DNA from: UBA3206 sp964548855
Lineage (GTDB): Bacteria > Bacillota_I > Bacilli_A > Acholeplasmatales > Anaeroplasmataceae
Direction of reading: 5' to 3'
NCBI GenBank assembly: GCA_964548855.1
Contig: CAZJSR010000001.1
Coordinates: 76,470 to 140,469 of the forward strand
Length of the DNA stretch: 64,000 nt
The number at the start of each line of letters is the position of its first letter. Positions within the stretch are counted from its first letter, which is position 1. The position numbers were made by a program, and so were the translations under genes. Shown in pieces: positions 36,611 through 45,619 of the stretch. A model generated the notes under the pieces. That model made no database searches and was not told where the DNA came from. It saw only the letters and a list, made by a program, of their open reading frames with translations.

Positions 36611-37045
36611 TTAAGCCTTCACTACAAACTCAACTGGTTTTTGAGCTGTATGTGGATGATTTGCACCTGCATAAACGTATAATTGCTTTCTCATTTGGTC
36701 ACCTAACTTAGTGTGAGGTAACATACCAAATACTGCAAGTTCTACCATTCTTGTAGGGAACTTAGTCATCATATTTTCAGCATTAATTGCAGTTAATCCA
36801 CCATTGTAGTCTGAATGACGATAGTAGATTTTGTCTTGCCACTTATTTCCAGTAAGTTTAATCTTATCAGCATTGATAACGATAACGTTATCTCCGCAGT
36901 TAACATGTGGAGTATAAGTTGGTTTATGCTTTCCTCTTAATAAAGATGCTACTTGAGTTGCTAAACGTCCAAGAGTTAATCCTGTTGCGTCAACAACATA
37001 CCAATTGTGTTGTACAGTTTGATTATTTGCCATATAAGTATTCAT
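36611..37045 (-). CDS. rplM: 50S ribosomal protein L13
   Basis: L13 is an early-binding large-subunit protein. At 144 residues it has the WYVVDATGLTLGRLA start region, LLRGKHKPTYTPHVNCGD, and the FGMLPHTKLGDQMRKQLYVY motif. The ATG at 37043-37045 has a GGAGG site nine bases upstream. The frame extends to 37126, but that part spans the leader and lacks a site. Near the ribosome binding site, CUUAA and UUAAG arms could form a small stem, but no clear L13 autoregulatory leader is evident. Confidence 0.97.
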   Translation of the reverse strand: MNTYMANNQTVQHNWYVVDATGLTLGRLATQVASLLRGKHKPTYTPHVNCGDNVIVINADKIKLTGNKWQDKIYYRHSDYNGGLTAINAENMMTKFPTRMVELAVFGMLPHTKLGDQMRKQLYVYAGANHPHTAQKPVEFVVKA

Positions 37046-37111
37046 AGAATATTTCCTCCTTAAAATTATAATTAAGGGCATTGTGGATTTTTTTAAAATG
37101 TACCGAAAATA

Positions 37112-37140
37112 ATTATATATTAACATGTTTGATATGTCAA
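37112..37140 (-). promoter_or_regulatory. Promoter of rplM-rpsI
   Basis: TTGACA (37135-37140), 17 bases, TATAAT (37112-37117) on the minus strand: consensus. Confidence 0.88.
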
Positions 37141-37202
37141 GTGAGATTTTTATATTTAATTTTCAATGTATGTACCTTTACTAATTAAAAGTCAAATAAA
37201 TA

Positions 37203-37211
37203 TGTTATAAT
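37203..37211 (+). promoter_or_regulatory. Extended -10 promoter of the radical SAM pair
   Basis: TGTTATAAT on the plus strand, 26 bases before the YgiQ-like start, with no clear -35 box. Confidence 0.5.
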
Positions 37212-37236
37212 TATAGGGTGATAAGGAGATGATTAT

Positions 37237-39030
37237 ATGCCATTTTTACCAATAACACTTAAAGAAATGAAAGAATATGGGTGGGAACAGCCTGATTTTA
37301 TATATATAACAGGTGACGCTTATGTTGACCATCCTTCATTTGGTCCGGCAATCATTACTAGAGTACTTGAGAATTTCGGATACAAATGCTGTATTATTTC
37401 CCAACCTGATATAAATAATGACAATGATTTTAAAGTTTTCCCTAAACCTAGACTTGCTTTTTTAGTGTCTAGTGGAAATATAGATTCTATGGTTAATCAT
37501 TATACTGTTTCTAAAAGAAGACGTAGTAAAGATTATTATACACCTGGTGGAGTTATGGGAAAACGTCCTGATAGAGCGGTAATAAAATACTGTAATAAAT
37601 TAAAAGAACTTTATCCAGATAGTGATGTAATTATTGGTGGCGTAGAAGCATCTTTAAGACGATTATCTCATTATGACTATTGGGATGATGCGGTTAGAAA
37701 ATCTATATTACTAGATAGTAATGCTGATTTATTACTATATGGAATGGGAGAAAAGACAATTATTCAAGTAGCTGACGCTCTTGATAGCGGGCTTAGAGCT
37801 AAGGATATTATCTATGTTAGAAATACTGTATGGAAAACTACTGATAAAGATATTCTTCCATATAACGGTGTTTTCATGCCCAAGTTTAATGAAATACGTA
37901 CAAATAGATATAAATATGTTGAAGCTTTCCAACTTCAATATAAAAACTGCGATGCATTTATTGGAAAACCTTTAATCGAAACATATGATAAAGGTGTTTA
38001 TGTTGTTCAAAATGAACCAGAATTTCCACTTACTAGAGAAGAAATGGATCAAGTATATGATTTACCATTTATGAGAAAAACACATCCTCTTATTGAAGAG
38101 AAAGGACATGTACCTGCAATTGATGAGGTTCAATTTTCAATTGTTGCGAATCGTGGATGTTTTGGAAACTGCAACTTTTGTGCTATAACATTCCACCAGG
38201 GACAAATCATCCAATCAAGAAGTAAAGAATCATTAGTCAAAGAAGCTATCAAAATTACTCAAATGCCTAATTTCAAAGGCTATATTCATGATGTAGGAGG
38301 CCCTTCTGCTAACTTCTATCAACCTGCATGTGCAAAACAAGAAAAAGCAGGTGTTTGTCGTCATCAAAGGTGTCTATCTTTTAAACCTTGTAAAAATCTA
38401 GTTGCTGACCATACTGATTACATAGATGCCCTTCGTGAAATCAGAAAGATACCAGGAATAAAAAAAGTATTTGTTCGTTCAGGTATTAGATATGATTATG
38501 TTATGTATGATCATGATAAAACATTCTTAGAAGAAATTGTCAAATATCATATATCAGGTCAACTAAAAGTTGCGCCTGAACATGTCGATGACCGTGTACT
38601 TGCGCATATGGGAAAACCATCAAGAGAACTATATGATAGTTTTTGTGACTTATATTATAAATTAAATGAAAAACATAATATGAAACAATTCCTTGTTCCA
38701 TATTTAATGTCAAGCCATCCTGGTTCTACTCTTGATTGTGCAATTAATCTAGCGTGTTATATAAGAGACACAGGACATCAGCCAGAACAAGTACAAGACT
38801 TCTATCCAACTCCTGGTACCGCAAGTACTTGTATGTATTATACAGGTATTGATCCATTTACTAATGAGGAAGTATATGTTCCTAAAAAGCCTCGTGATAA
38901 GGCTATGCAAAGAGCTTTAATGCAATATAAAAATCCTAAAAATTATGATCTTGTTAAAGAAGCTTTAATTAAAGCTAATCGTACTGATTTAATAGGATAC
39001 GGAAAGGAATGTTTAATAAAACCACGATGA
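37237..39030 (+). CDS. YgiQ-family radical SAM protein (UPF0313)
   Basis: A 597-residue YgiQ-type protein. The N-terminal UPF0313 domain (FIYITGDAYVDHPSFG) is followed by a radical SAM core with the cluster motif RGCFGNCNFC (Cx3Cx2C) and further cysteines (KAGVCRHQRCLSFKPC) that could bind another metal site. The reaction is unknown for the family. The ATG has an AAGGAG site. Its TGA stop overlaps the next gene's ATG (ATGA), so the two radical SAM proteins are likely coupled. Confidence 0.92.
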   Translation: MPFLPITLKEMKEYGWEQPDFIYITGDAYVDHPSFGPAIITRVLENFGYKCCIISQPDINNDNDFKVFPKPRLAFLVSSGNIDSMVNHYTVSKRRRSKDYYTPGGVMGKRPDRAVIKYCNKLKELYPDSDVIIGGVEASLRRLSHYDYWDDAVRKSILLDSNADLLLYGMGEKTIIQVADALDSGLRAKDIIYVRNTVWKTTDKDILPYNGVFMPKFNEIRTNRYKYVEAFQLQYKNCDAFIGKPLIETYDKGVYVVQNEPEFPLTREEMDQVYDLPFMRKTHPLIEEKGHVPAIDEVQFSIVANRGCFGNCNFCAITFHQGQIIQSRSKESLVKEAIKITQMPNFKGYIHDVGGPSANFYQPACAKQEKAGVCRHQRCLSFKPCKNLVADHTDYIDALREIRKIPGIKKVFVRSGIRYDYVMYDHDKTFLEEIVKYHISGQLKVAPEHVDDRVLAHMGKPSRELYDSFCDLYYKLNEKHNMKQFLVPYLMSSHPGSTLDCAINLACYIRDTGHQPEQVQDFYPTPGTASTCMYYTGIDPFTNEEVYVPKKPRDKAMQRALMQYKNPKNYDLVKEALIKANRTDLIGYGKECLIKPR

Positions 39031-40631
39031 AATCATTATTACTTGCTATAAACGCTAAATATATCCATCCCGCTTTATCTACAAGATTACTAAAAGCTAA
39101 TACTTCTTACATAACAGATGTTAAAGATTTTACAATAAAAGAAAATATCAATAATATCATTTCTTATGTAATAGATAACGGATATGATATATTAGGAATT
39201 AGTTGTTATATATGGAATATAGAATTAGTAAAAAAATTAATCGTTTTACTAAAAGAGAAAAAGAAAGATTTGATAATAGTCCTAGGAGGACCTGAAGTAT
39301 CCTATAATGCAAGAGATTATCTTCATATTGTTGACTATGTTATTAAAAACGAAGGTGAAAAAACTTGGGATATGTTACTTGATCATATCCACAATAATAC
39401 TGATATTAACAAAATTCCTAATTTATATCATAAAAACGGATTTACTTTTGATGAAAATGTAAATGTCAAAGACATCAATACAGCATACGATCTTATTGAT
39501 GATGTTTCTAATCAAATCGTTTACTTTGAAACATCAAGAGGATGTCCGTTTCACTGTGCTTATTGTATGGCTTCTTTAGAAAACAATATAAGATACTTTG
39601 ATATGGATAAAATTAAAAAAGATTTAAAATACCTTTTAGATAAAGGCGCAAGAGTTATTAAATTTTTAGATAGGACTTTTAACGCAAATAAAAAGAAATT
39701 TATTGAACTTGTTTTATTCTTAATAGATAATCACAAGGAATATAATTCATTTCAATTTGAAATTACAGGTGATTTATTAGATGAAGATATAATTGACTTC
39801 ATCAATAAAAAAGCGCCTAAAAACCTATTTAGATTTGAAATAGGAATACAATCTACTAATATTGAAAGTAATAGATTAGTATATAGAATTCAAAATAATG
39901 AAAAACTATTTCATAACATAAGATTAATTCAAAACGCTAACGTTATTGACCTACATCTAGATCTAATCGCAGGCCTTCCTAAAGAAGATTATAATAGTTT
40001 TATGAACACATTTAATGAAGTATTATCATTAAGACCAAAAGAACTTCAATTAGGTTTCTTAAAATTACTTCACGGTACTAGACTTGAAAAAGAATGTTTC
40101 AAATATAATTATAAATTTGAAGAAACTGCACCATATGAAATAATTGAAAATGATTCTTTAAGTCAAGAAGATATTAAAAAAATACATATTTGTGAAGATG
40201 CGTTTGAGAAATATTACAACTATGGCTATATGAAAACTAGCATCAATTACATTCTAGATAATATTGATAATGCATTTATGTTCTTTTATAACTTAGGTAT
40301 ATACTATATGAATAATGATCATACTGGATTACATAATTTATTTTATTTACTTGATATGTTTATCAAAGAGAATTATTCTTTTTATAAAGAAGCGCATGTT
40401 TTATTAATCGAAGATTACTTAAAATATAATAATGTAAAAGCTAAAATATGGTGGGATAGACCATGTAATAAAAAAGAATTGATAAGATACATCGATAGTA
40501 TATCACTTACTCCATATTCTATTGATGTATTATATAAATATAGCGTTGTTGTTGAATATGAAGAATATATTCTTATCGCACTTTATATCAATAATAAATC
40601 ATATGTATATAAAACAAAAAGAGGCTGTTAA
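39027..40631 (+). CDS. B12-binding-type radical SAM protein with DUF4080
   Basis: The 534-residue protein begins with a Rossmann-like B12-binding-type domain (AINAKYIHPALSTRLL, LGGPEVSYN), then a radical SAM core with RGCPFHCAYCMAS (Cx3Cx2C), and ends with a DUF4080 domain. Such proteins may use cobalamin for methyl transfer, but the N-terminal domain lacks a clear DxHxxG, so cobalamin binding is doubtful. I chose the ATG at 39027, which overlaps the YgiQ stop; a frame start at 39009 is possible. A bidirectional terminator follows. Confidence 0.88.
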   Translation: MKSLLLAINAKYIHPALSTRLLKANTSYITDVKDFTIKENINNIISYVIDNGYDILGISCYIWNIELVKKLIVLLKEKKKDLIIVLGGPEVSYNARDYLHIVDYVIKNEGEKTWDMLLDHIHNNTDINKIPNLYHKNGFTFDENVNVKDINTAYDLIDDVSNQIVYFETSRGCPFHCAYCMASLENNIRYFDMDKIKKDLKYLLDKGARVIKFLDRTFNANKKKFIELVLFLIDNHKEYNSFQFEITGDLLDEDIIDFINKKAPKNLFRFEIGIQSTNIESNRLVYRIQNNEKLFHNIRLIQNANVIDLHLDLIAGLPKEDYNSFMNTFNEVLSLRPKELQLGFLKLLHGTRLEKECFKYNYKFEETAPYEIIENDSLSQEDIKKIHICEDAFEKYYNYGYMKTSINYILDNIDNAFMFFYNLGIYYMNNDHTGLHNLFYLLDMFIKENYSFYKEAHVLLIEDYLKYNNVKAKIWWDRPCNKKELIRYIDSISLTPYSIDVLYKYSVVVEYEEYILIALYINNKSYVYKTKRGC

Positions 40632-40651
40632 ACTTAGTTTCAGCCTCTTAT
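40616..40651. terminator. Bidirectional terminator between convergent genes
   Basis: AAGAGGCTG and CAGCCTCTT arms with A/T runs on both sides. It closes the radical SAM operon (plus) and the fibre/export operon (minus). Confidence 0.85.
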
Positions 40652-41292
40652 TTATTATTATCTTTTTGTTTTTGTTCTTCTATTAGCTCTTTAAGTAACT
40701 CTTTTCTCATATCTTCTAAAACTTCTGTCTTTAGTTTTCCTTTTTCCTTTTCTATACGTTGACGTTTTTGAGTTAATATAATATTAACACTTTCAAGTAC
40801 AATTATCGCAAGAAAAAACAATACTAAAACACCATATATAAGGGATTTATTACTTGCAAGTTTTCCTAAGTTTAAGAAATTAAATTGACGAACATATTTT
40901 CCAATCAACATATCTTTTGTGACAACTTCCTTATCAACTATACCGTGATTATTATCACCAAGCATTTTAAATCCATCTTCTGTTATATCTTTAATTCTAT
41001 GGATTATGTATAGCCCCTTAGTTGAACCTTCTTTAGATTGATATACAATTATATCACCTACTTTAAGAGATTCATAAGAACATTTCTTAAAAATAATAGT
41101 ATCTCCAGCTTTTATAGTTGGTTCCATACTACTTGTTGGTACATATGAATAAGAATATCCAAAATAATTAACAGGTTTAGACGTTTTAACTGCGATAACA
41201 TTGCATACTAACATATATAATACCAGTAGTACTATTACTCCAGTTAAAGACGCTATACCTATTTTAATTCCTTTTTTTACTTTTTTATTCAT
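40648..41292 (-). CDS. SipW-type signal peptidase I, copy 1
   Basis: An ER/SipW-type signal peptidase of about 214 residues: an N-terminal membrane helix (about 12-34), catalytic Ser in TSSMEPT (S55), catalytic His in YIIHRI (H98) where classical bacterial enzymes have Lys, MLGDNN, a second helix (about 149-172) and a charged coiled tail rich in Lys/Glu. SipW enzymes cut the signal peptides of TasA/camelysin-type proteins, three of which are encoded nearby. The start lies within the end of the preceding gene (8-base overlap); an ATG two codons earlier is also possible. It is the last gene of its operon. Confidence 0.9.
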   Translation of the reverse strand: MNKKVKKGIKIGIASLTGVIVLLVLYMLVCNVIAVKTSKPVNYFGYSYSYVPTSSMEPTIKAGDTIIFKKCSYESLKVGDIIVYQSKEGSTKGLYIIHRIKDITEDGFKMLGDNNHGIVDKEVVTKDMLIGKYVRQFNFLNLGKLASNKSLIYGVLVLFFLAIIVLESVNIILTQKRQRIEKEKGKLKTEVLEDMRKELLKELIEEQKQKDNNK

Positions 41293-43999
41293 CGTCATCA
41301 GTTCCACGACTATCTAGTATTTTCTTCCTATCTTCGTCACTTACATCAGACCATCCATCAGCCTTTTTCTTAGCTTCTAAAGCTTTTTCCTCTAACGCTT
41401 TACGTCTTATTGCCTCACGACGACGTCTTAATAATTCTTTTGGATCAATACTTTCCTCAACTGGTGTATCTTCATCCTCATCAATATTTTGAACCTTATT
41501 TTCTTGTTGACGTTTTTGTGCTTCTAAAGCTTTTTGTCTTATTGCCTCACGACGACGTCTTAAAGCTTCTTTAATTTCATCATCACTTGATGTCTTTACT
41601 TCAGTTTTTGCCTCAGGTTTTACATCTTCAGATTCTTGTTGACGTTTTTGTGCTTCTAAGGCACGCCTTCTAATTAAATCTCTATTACGTTCAAACATTG
41701 ATTTAGAATCCATTTGTCTAGTTTGTGGATGCGAATCTAAAATATCATCACTTGCGAAAATATCTTTAGAATCATCAAATAATTCATCTCTTTGTTGTCT
41801 TTCTAAAGCTTCGCGACGACGCATTAATTTAGTTCTAGCATCTTCCTCTTTAGGTTTTTCATCATCTTCATCATCAATTACTGAAGTACTACGTTTATTA
41901 GCTAAAGCTTTTTGCCTTATTGCCTCACGACGACGTCTTAATAATTCTTTTGGATCTAAAGTTTCTTCTTCTAGATCTGAATCTACAAGAGCCGAAGCAT
42001 CTTCATTATCATCTATCGCATCTAATGCATTAATTTCTGCATCTATTTTTTTAACCTCATCAGATTCTTCTAAATCTGAATCTGCGTCTTCTAATTCATG
42101 ATTTTTCATAGCCTCTTCATGAGCTTTTGCGGCAGCCGCTTTTTGACGAATAATTTCACGACGGCGTCTTAATAATTCTTTCGCATCAAGATGTGCTTTT
42201 TCTGCTTCTAGCTTACGTTCTTCTTCTTCAATACGAAGTGCCTCTTCTTGTCTTGCTTTTTCAAGCGCTTCACGCTCTGCCTTCTTTTGTTCACGTTCAA
42301 GTGCTCTCTTAGCTTTTAATGCATCTTGTTCAGCCTTAATTTGAGCACGACGTTCCATAAGTTTAGCCTTTGCTTCAGCCATTCGTGCTTTTTCTTGTGC
42401 TTTAGCTTCTTCAGCCGCAGCTCTAGCAGCCTCACGTTCTGCCTTCTTACGTGCCATTTCTTCAGCATGTAATTTTTGAGCTTCCTCGCGTTCTCTAGCT
42501 CTCTTTTCTGCACGTTCTGCTTTCTCTTTAGCCAACTTTTGAAGACGAGCTTCACGAGCCTCTTGTTGACGTATCTTTTCTTCAAGCATTTGAATTTCTG
42601 CTAAAGTGTCATCGTATTCTTTTTTCGTATTATTATAATCTATTTCTTTTAATCTAGTAATAGTTTCTAATACTTCAGATTTTTTCTTAGCTCTTTCTAA
42701 CTTTAAAGGAAGTGGTATTTCTTCATAATCCCCTTCAATTGGAAGTTCAAATAAAGGAGGATATATAGAATTTAATACCTCTTGCATTTCTCTAAACACT
42801 AATTCTAATGAATATTTCTTTTCCATACCAGAATTTACTTTATCATCAAGAGATTGTTGATAAAACTCTTGGGTTTTATTTAAGAAATATTCACTCATCT
42901 CAAACTTTTCAAGTTTTTGACTAGATGGATTAAATTTATATTCATCATCCATCTTTGATAGCATTCTTGCTTTACGTGTAGTAAATTCTTTATAAGGCAT
43001 ATTTTCAGGATCTAATTCAGAATCCCCATTAAAATATAACATAGTACCTACAGCTTCTGTCATAATTGAATCAATAGAAGAAGCTAGTTCGTCTGGGTAC
43101 TTATTTTTCTTTTCTTTAACGTTTACATCAAATGCTAATTCATTATATCTATCAAGGAAGACCCATGTATTATAACAAACCTTAAATTCAGCATTCTTTA
43201 ATATAATATTTGTTTTTAAAATTGGAGGTGTAACTTCCTTATAATTTTTTAAATCTTGCATTAACTTTGATGAACGAAGAGTTTTATAATTCTCATGAAT
43301 TGCTTGAGCTTTTTCAAATGTATCACGCGCAGCTTTAATTTGCGCTTCAAGTTGTCGTTCCATCTTTACAGATAATTCAACTTTAACCTTTGTTTTTTCA
43401 TATTTAAAACTATTAGTTACAGTCGTATTTTTTGTTTCATAACTATCAAGATTTTTCTTCATAATTTGAACACGTAAAGATAAGAATTTACAAATACGGT
43501 TAATTAATGTCTTAATAAATCTATTTTCATAAATACCTATTTCATCTTCTGCAAAAGTCGTAAGTAACTTAGAAGGAATAATATCTCCTTCTTCAGTTAC
43601 TAATTTAATATTTTGAGTATGACTTGCAAGATGACGTACTGTATCTGAATTAACTTTTTTAACCTTCTCCATCGGAACAACTTCTTGTTCATATCTTATC
43701 GCTTTTTTAGGGTCTTTTAAAATCTTTGAAATACTTTTGAAACATGTTTCAAGAATTGGAATAAAAGACTTTTCAAATATTTTTGTTTCACGAATTGTTT
43801 TAGAATAAACAGTTCTTGAACCACCTTTTATTTGATTAAATAAGAAATTTCCTATAGAAGATTTTTCTTTCTCATCATCAAAATTTTCGTTGAGAATGCG
43901 GTAGAATTCTGCGATTGCATCATCATTTTCTTCTTCTACAGTAGGTTCAATTATATCTTGTTTAACCTCTTCAGTTTGTTTTTCATTTATATCTGCCAC
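41285..43999 (-). CDS. Large coiled-coil protein with DUF2357-like part and repeated RRRRE motifs
   Basis: A cytosolic-looking 904-residue protein. Residues about 40-440 form a folded domain with an EDEIGIYENRFIKTL segment reminiscent of DUF2357, a family found beside McrB-type ATPases. Residues about 470-600 are a long Ala/Glu/Lys/Arg coiled coil. The last 300 residues alternate acidic linkers with about six copies of a basic motif of the LLRRRREAIRQKAL kind (near 611, 686, 726, 779, 816 and 859). No nuclease motif is visible. The GTG at 43997-43999 fits the GAGG site. It lies between the AAA+ ATPase and the signal peptidase in one operon and is a likely partner of the ATPase. Confidence 0.7.
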   Translation of the reverse strand: MADINEKQTEEVKQDIIEPTVEEENDDAIAEFYRILNENFDDEKEKSSIGNFLFNQIKGGSRTVYSKTIRETKIFEKSFIPILETCFKSISKILKDPKKAIRYEQEVVPMEKVKKVNSDTVRHLASHTQNIKLVTEEGDIIPSKLLTTFAEDEIGIYENRFIKTLINRICKFLSLRVQIMKKNLDSYETKNTTVTNSFKYEKTKVKVELSVKMERQLEAQIKAARDTFEKAQAIHENYKTLRSSKLMQDLKNYKEVTPPILKTNIILKNAEFKVCYNTWVFLDRYNELAFDVNVKEKKNKYPDELASSIDSIMTEAVGTMLYFNGDSELDPENMPYKEFTTRKARMLSKMDDEYKFNPSSQKLEKFEMSEYFLNKTQEFYQQSLDDKVNSGMEKKYSLELVFREMQEVLNSIYPPLFELPIEGDYEEIPLPLKLERAKKKSEVLETITRLKEIDYNNTKKEYDDTLAEIQMLEEKIRQQEAREARLQKLAKEKAERAEKRAREREEAQKLHAEEMARKKAEREAARAAAEEAKAQEKARMAEAKAKLMERRAQIKAEQDALKAKRALEREQKKAEREALEKARQEEALRIEEEERKLEAEKAHLDAKELLRRRREIIRQKAAAAKAHEEAMKNHELEDADSDLEESDEVKKIDAEINALDAIDDNEDASALVDSDLEEETLDPKELLRRRREAIRQKALANKRSTSVIDDEDDEKPKEEDARTKLMRRREALERQQRDELFDDSKDIFASDDILDSHPQTRQMDSKSMFERNRDLIRRRALEAQKRQQESEDVKPEAKTEVKTSSDDEIKEALRRRREAIRQKALEAQKRQQENKVQNIDEDEDTPVEESIDPKELLRRRREAIRRKALEEKALEAKKKADGWSDVSDEDRKKILDSRGTDDDE

Positions 44000-44032
44000 A
44001 TTACTCACCTCTCTTTTTTCTTTTCTATTTTA

Positions 44033-45595
44033 TTAGCTTACTTTCTTCAAATCATTAATAAAGTCGATTGATACCTTAAATGAATTCTTACCAAACAATT
44101 TATCTAATAAGGTAATCAATTGATCTAATTCATTACGTAAGAAAGATAAATTTAAACTTTCAAACTTACGTAAAATCTTATTACATAACATATAATCTAG
44201 ACCTTGAATTTCAGTCATTCCACATGCAATATAAACTGGTACGAATAATTTAACTTGTTTCATAATACGGTTACCAAACGCAATCTTGAATTTTTCTTGA
44301 ATAAATTCATCAAGTTTAGCGAAGTTTTCCATAACTCTTGTTGATAATGTAATATCTCTTTGAGCTTGTTTAAATAAATCATCTAAATATTCATATGACA
44401 TTTGAACATTTTCAGTATATGGTGCGTCTACAAGTTCAGCCTTATGGTTAATAACAATTGGAAGTGCACGGTCATATACCTTATCTGTAATTGTAAATGT
44501 AGAGTCGTCTTTATTAGCCGTACCTATAAACCAAGTATTTTGATTTATCATTAACTTACCATTAATTAATAATTTAGGGTCTAACGCATCAGTACCTGGA
44601 ACTAGGTCAATTAGCCACTGTGTTGCGTCTGGCATTTCCATTACTGATAAGAATTCAGCAAAATAATACTCAATACGCGCAAGGTTCATTTCGTCTAGTA
44701 CGATAAAATTAGGTTTATCGCTATAACCAGCCATATAAACACTTCTTAAGAAGTCTGTTTCATTAAATCTCTTAGTAAATTCATTTAGATATCCTAATAA
44801 TTCAGCACGATCACGCCATGAAGGTTGTACTGAAATTATACTTGTAGGTTTGTTGAAGAATTTCCCCATTGAATAAGGTAGAGAAGTCTTACCTGTACCT
44901 GAAATACCTTCAAGGATTAATAATTTAGTAGAAGCCATACCAGCAAAGAATCTAGCTATAATTTCTTTTGTATAATAAAGTTTTAATTGGCTTGCAGCAT
45001 ATCCAATATATCTATCAATTAAGCCAGGTAAATCTAACATATCATCACTTGACATAATTGTATATTCTGGATTAGCTTTATAATATGTATCAACTTGATT
45101 AAGTTTGATAAATCTTCCTTGGAAGATTTCTTCTTCCTCTTCTTCTTCAGGTTTACCTTGTGGATTAAATAAATCATCTGGATCAATACCTGCATCACCA
45201 CCTGAAATTTGGCTTACACGAAGAGCTAGAATCTTATTCTTTTCATCAACTAAGTCAATAACTTTTTTATTTAACATTTGAACTTGATCAACAAGTTCAT
45301 CCTTTTCAATTTCTCTTCTTCTAAATTTAAAATATCTTTTAAATAATACAACGATTAATGTAACTAATAATACAATAAACGCTAAATTGATAAATAATAC
45401 AATAATGTATACTATCCAATCTAATGCACCCCAATACTTATTGTGGATACTCGCATCCTTTAATTGTGATACATATTCCTTAATATCTGTGTAAAATGCA
45501 TTTTTAAATGCTTTCCCAATTGTAACAAAGAAATCCCCAATATTAGAAAGTAAACTTTTTAAAAATTGGACATAATATTTAGCAAACTCTTTCAT
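44033..45595 (-). CDS. Membrane-anchored McrB-like AAA+ ATPase
   Basis: A 520-residue protein: an N-terminal amphipathic part, one membrane helix (61-85), a coiled coil (about 88-125), a poly-Glu linker (near 163), then an AAA+ domain with Walker A GISGTGKTS (near 232), WRDRAELLGYLNEFTKRF, Walker B FIVLDEMNLARIEYYFAEFL (near 298), sensor-1 IGTANKDDS and an arginine near DKVYDRA. The core is closest to McrB/MoxR-type GTP/ATPases. No DNA-recognition domain is present, and membrane anchoring argues against restriction. Its position between two SipW peptidases suggests remodelling of an export or assembly complex. Confidence 0.82.
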   Translation of the reverse strand: MKEFAKYYVQFLKSLLSNIGDFFVTIGKAFKNAFYTDIKEYVSQLKDASIHNKYWGALDWIVYIIVLFINLAFIVLLVTLIVVLFKRYFKFRRREIEKDELVDQVQMLNKKVIDLVDEKNKILALRVSQISGGDAGIDPDDLFNPQGKPEEEEEEEIFQGRFIKLNQVDTYYKANPEYTIMSSDDMLDLPGLIDRYIGYAASQLKLYYTKEIIARFFAGMASTKLLILEGISGTGKTSLPYSMGKFFNKPTSIISVQPSWRDRAELLGYLNEFTKRFNETDFLRSVYMAGYSDKPNFIVLDEMNLARIEYYFAEFLSVMEMPDATQWLIDLVPGTDALDPKLLINGKLMINQNTWFIGTANKDDSTFTITDKVYDRALPIVINHKAELVDAPYTENVQMSYEYLDDLFKQAQRDITLSTRVMENFAKLDEFIQEKFKIAFGNRIMKQVKLFVPVYIACGMTEIQGLDYMLCNKILRKFESLNLSFLRNELDQLITLLDKLFGKNSFKVSIDFINDLKKVS

Positions 45596-45619
45596 ACAAT
45601 CTCTCCTCTCTTAGATTTG

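Noticed and set aside
37046..37111. L13 autoregulatory leader before rplM
   Set aside because: Only a weak CUUAA/UUAAG stem is present; I could not match a known L13 leader by eye.
37237..39030. Use of genetic code 4 (TGA as Trp), as in Mollicutes
   Set aside because: Genes end at TGA with sensible neighbours (for example the ATGA overlap at 39027-39030 and the sigma factor stop at 2505), and conserved tryptophans are TGG.
44033..45595. McrBC-type restriction system
   Set aside because: The ATPase has a membrane helix and no DNA-recognition domain, and its partner shows no nuclease motif; the peptidases and exported proteins fit an envelope role better.
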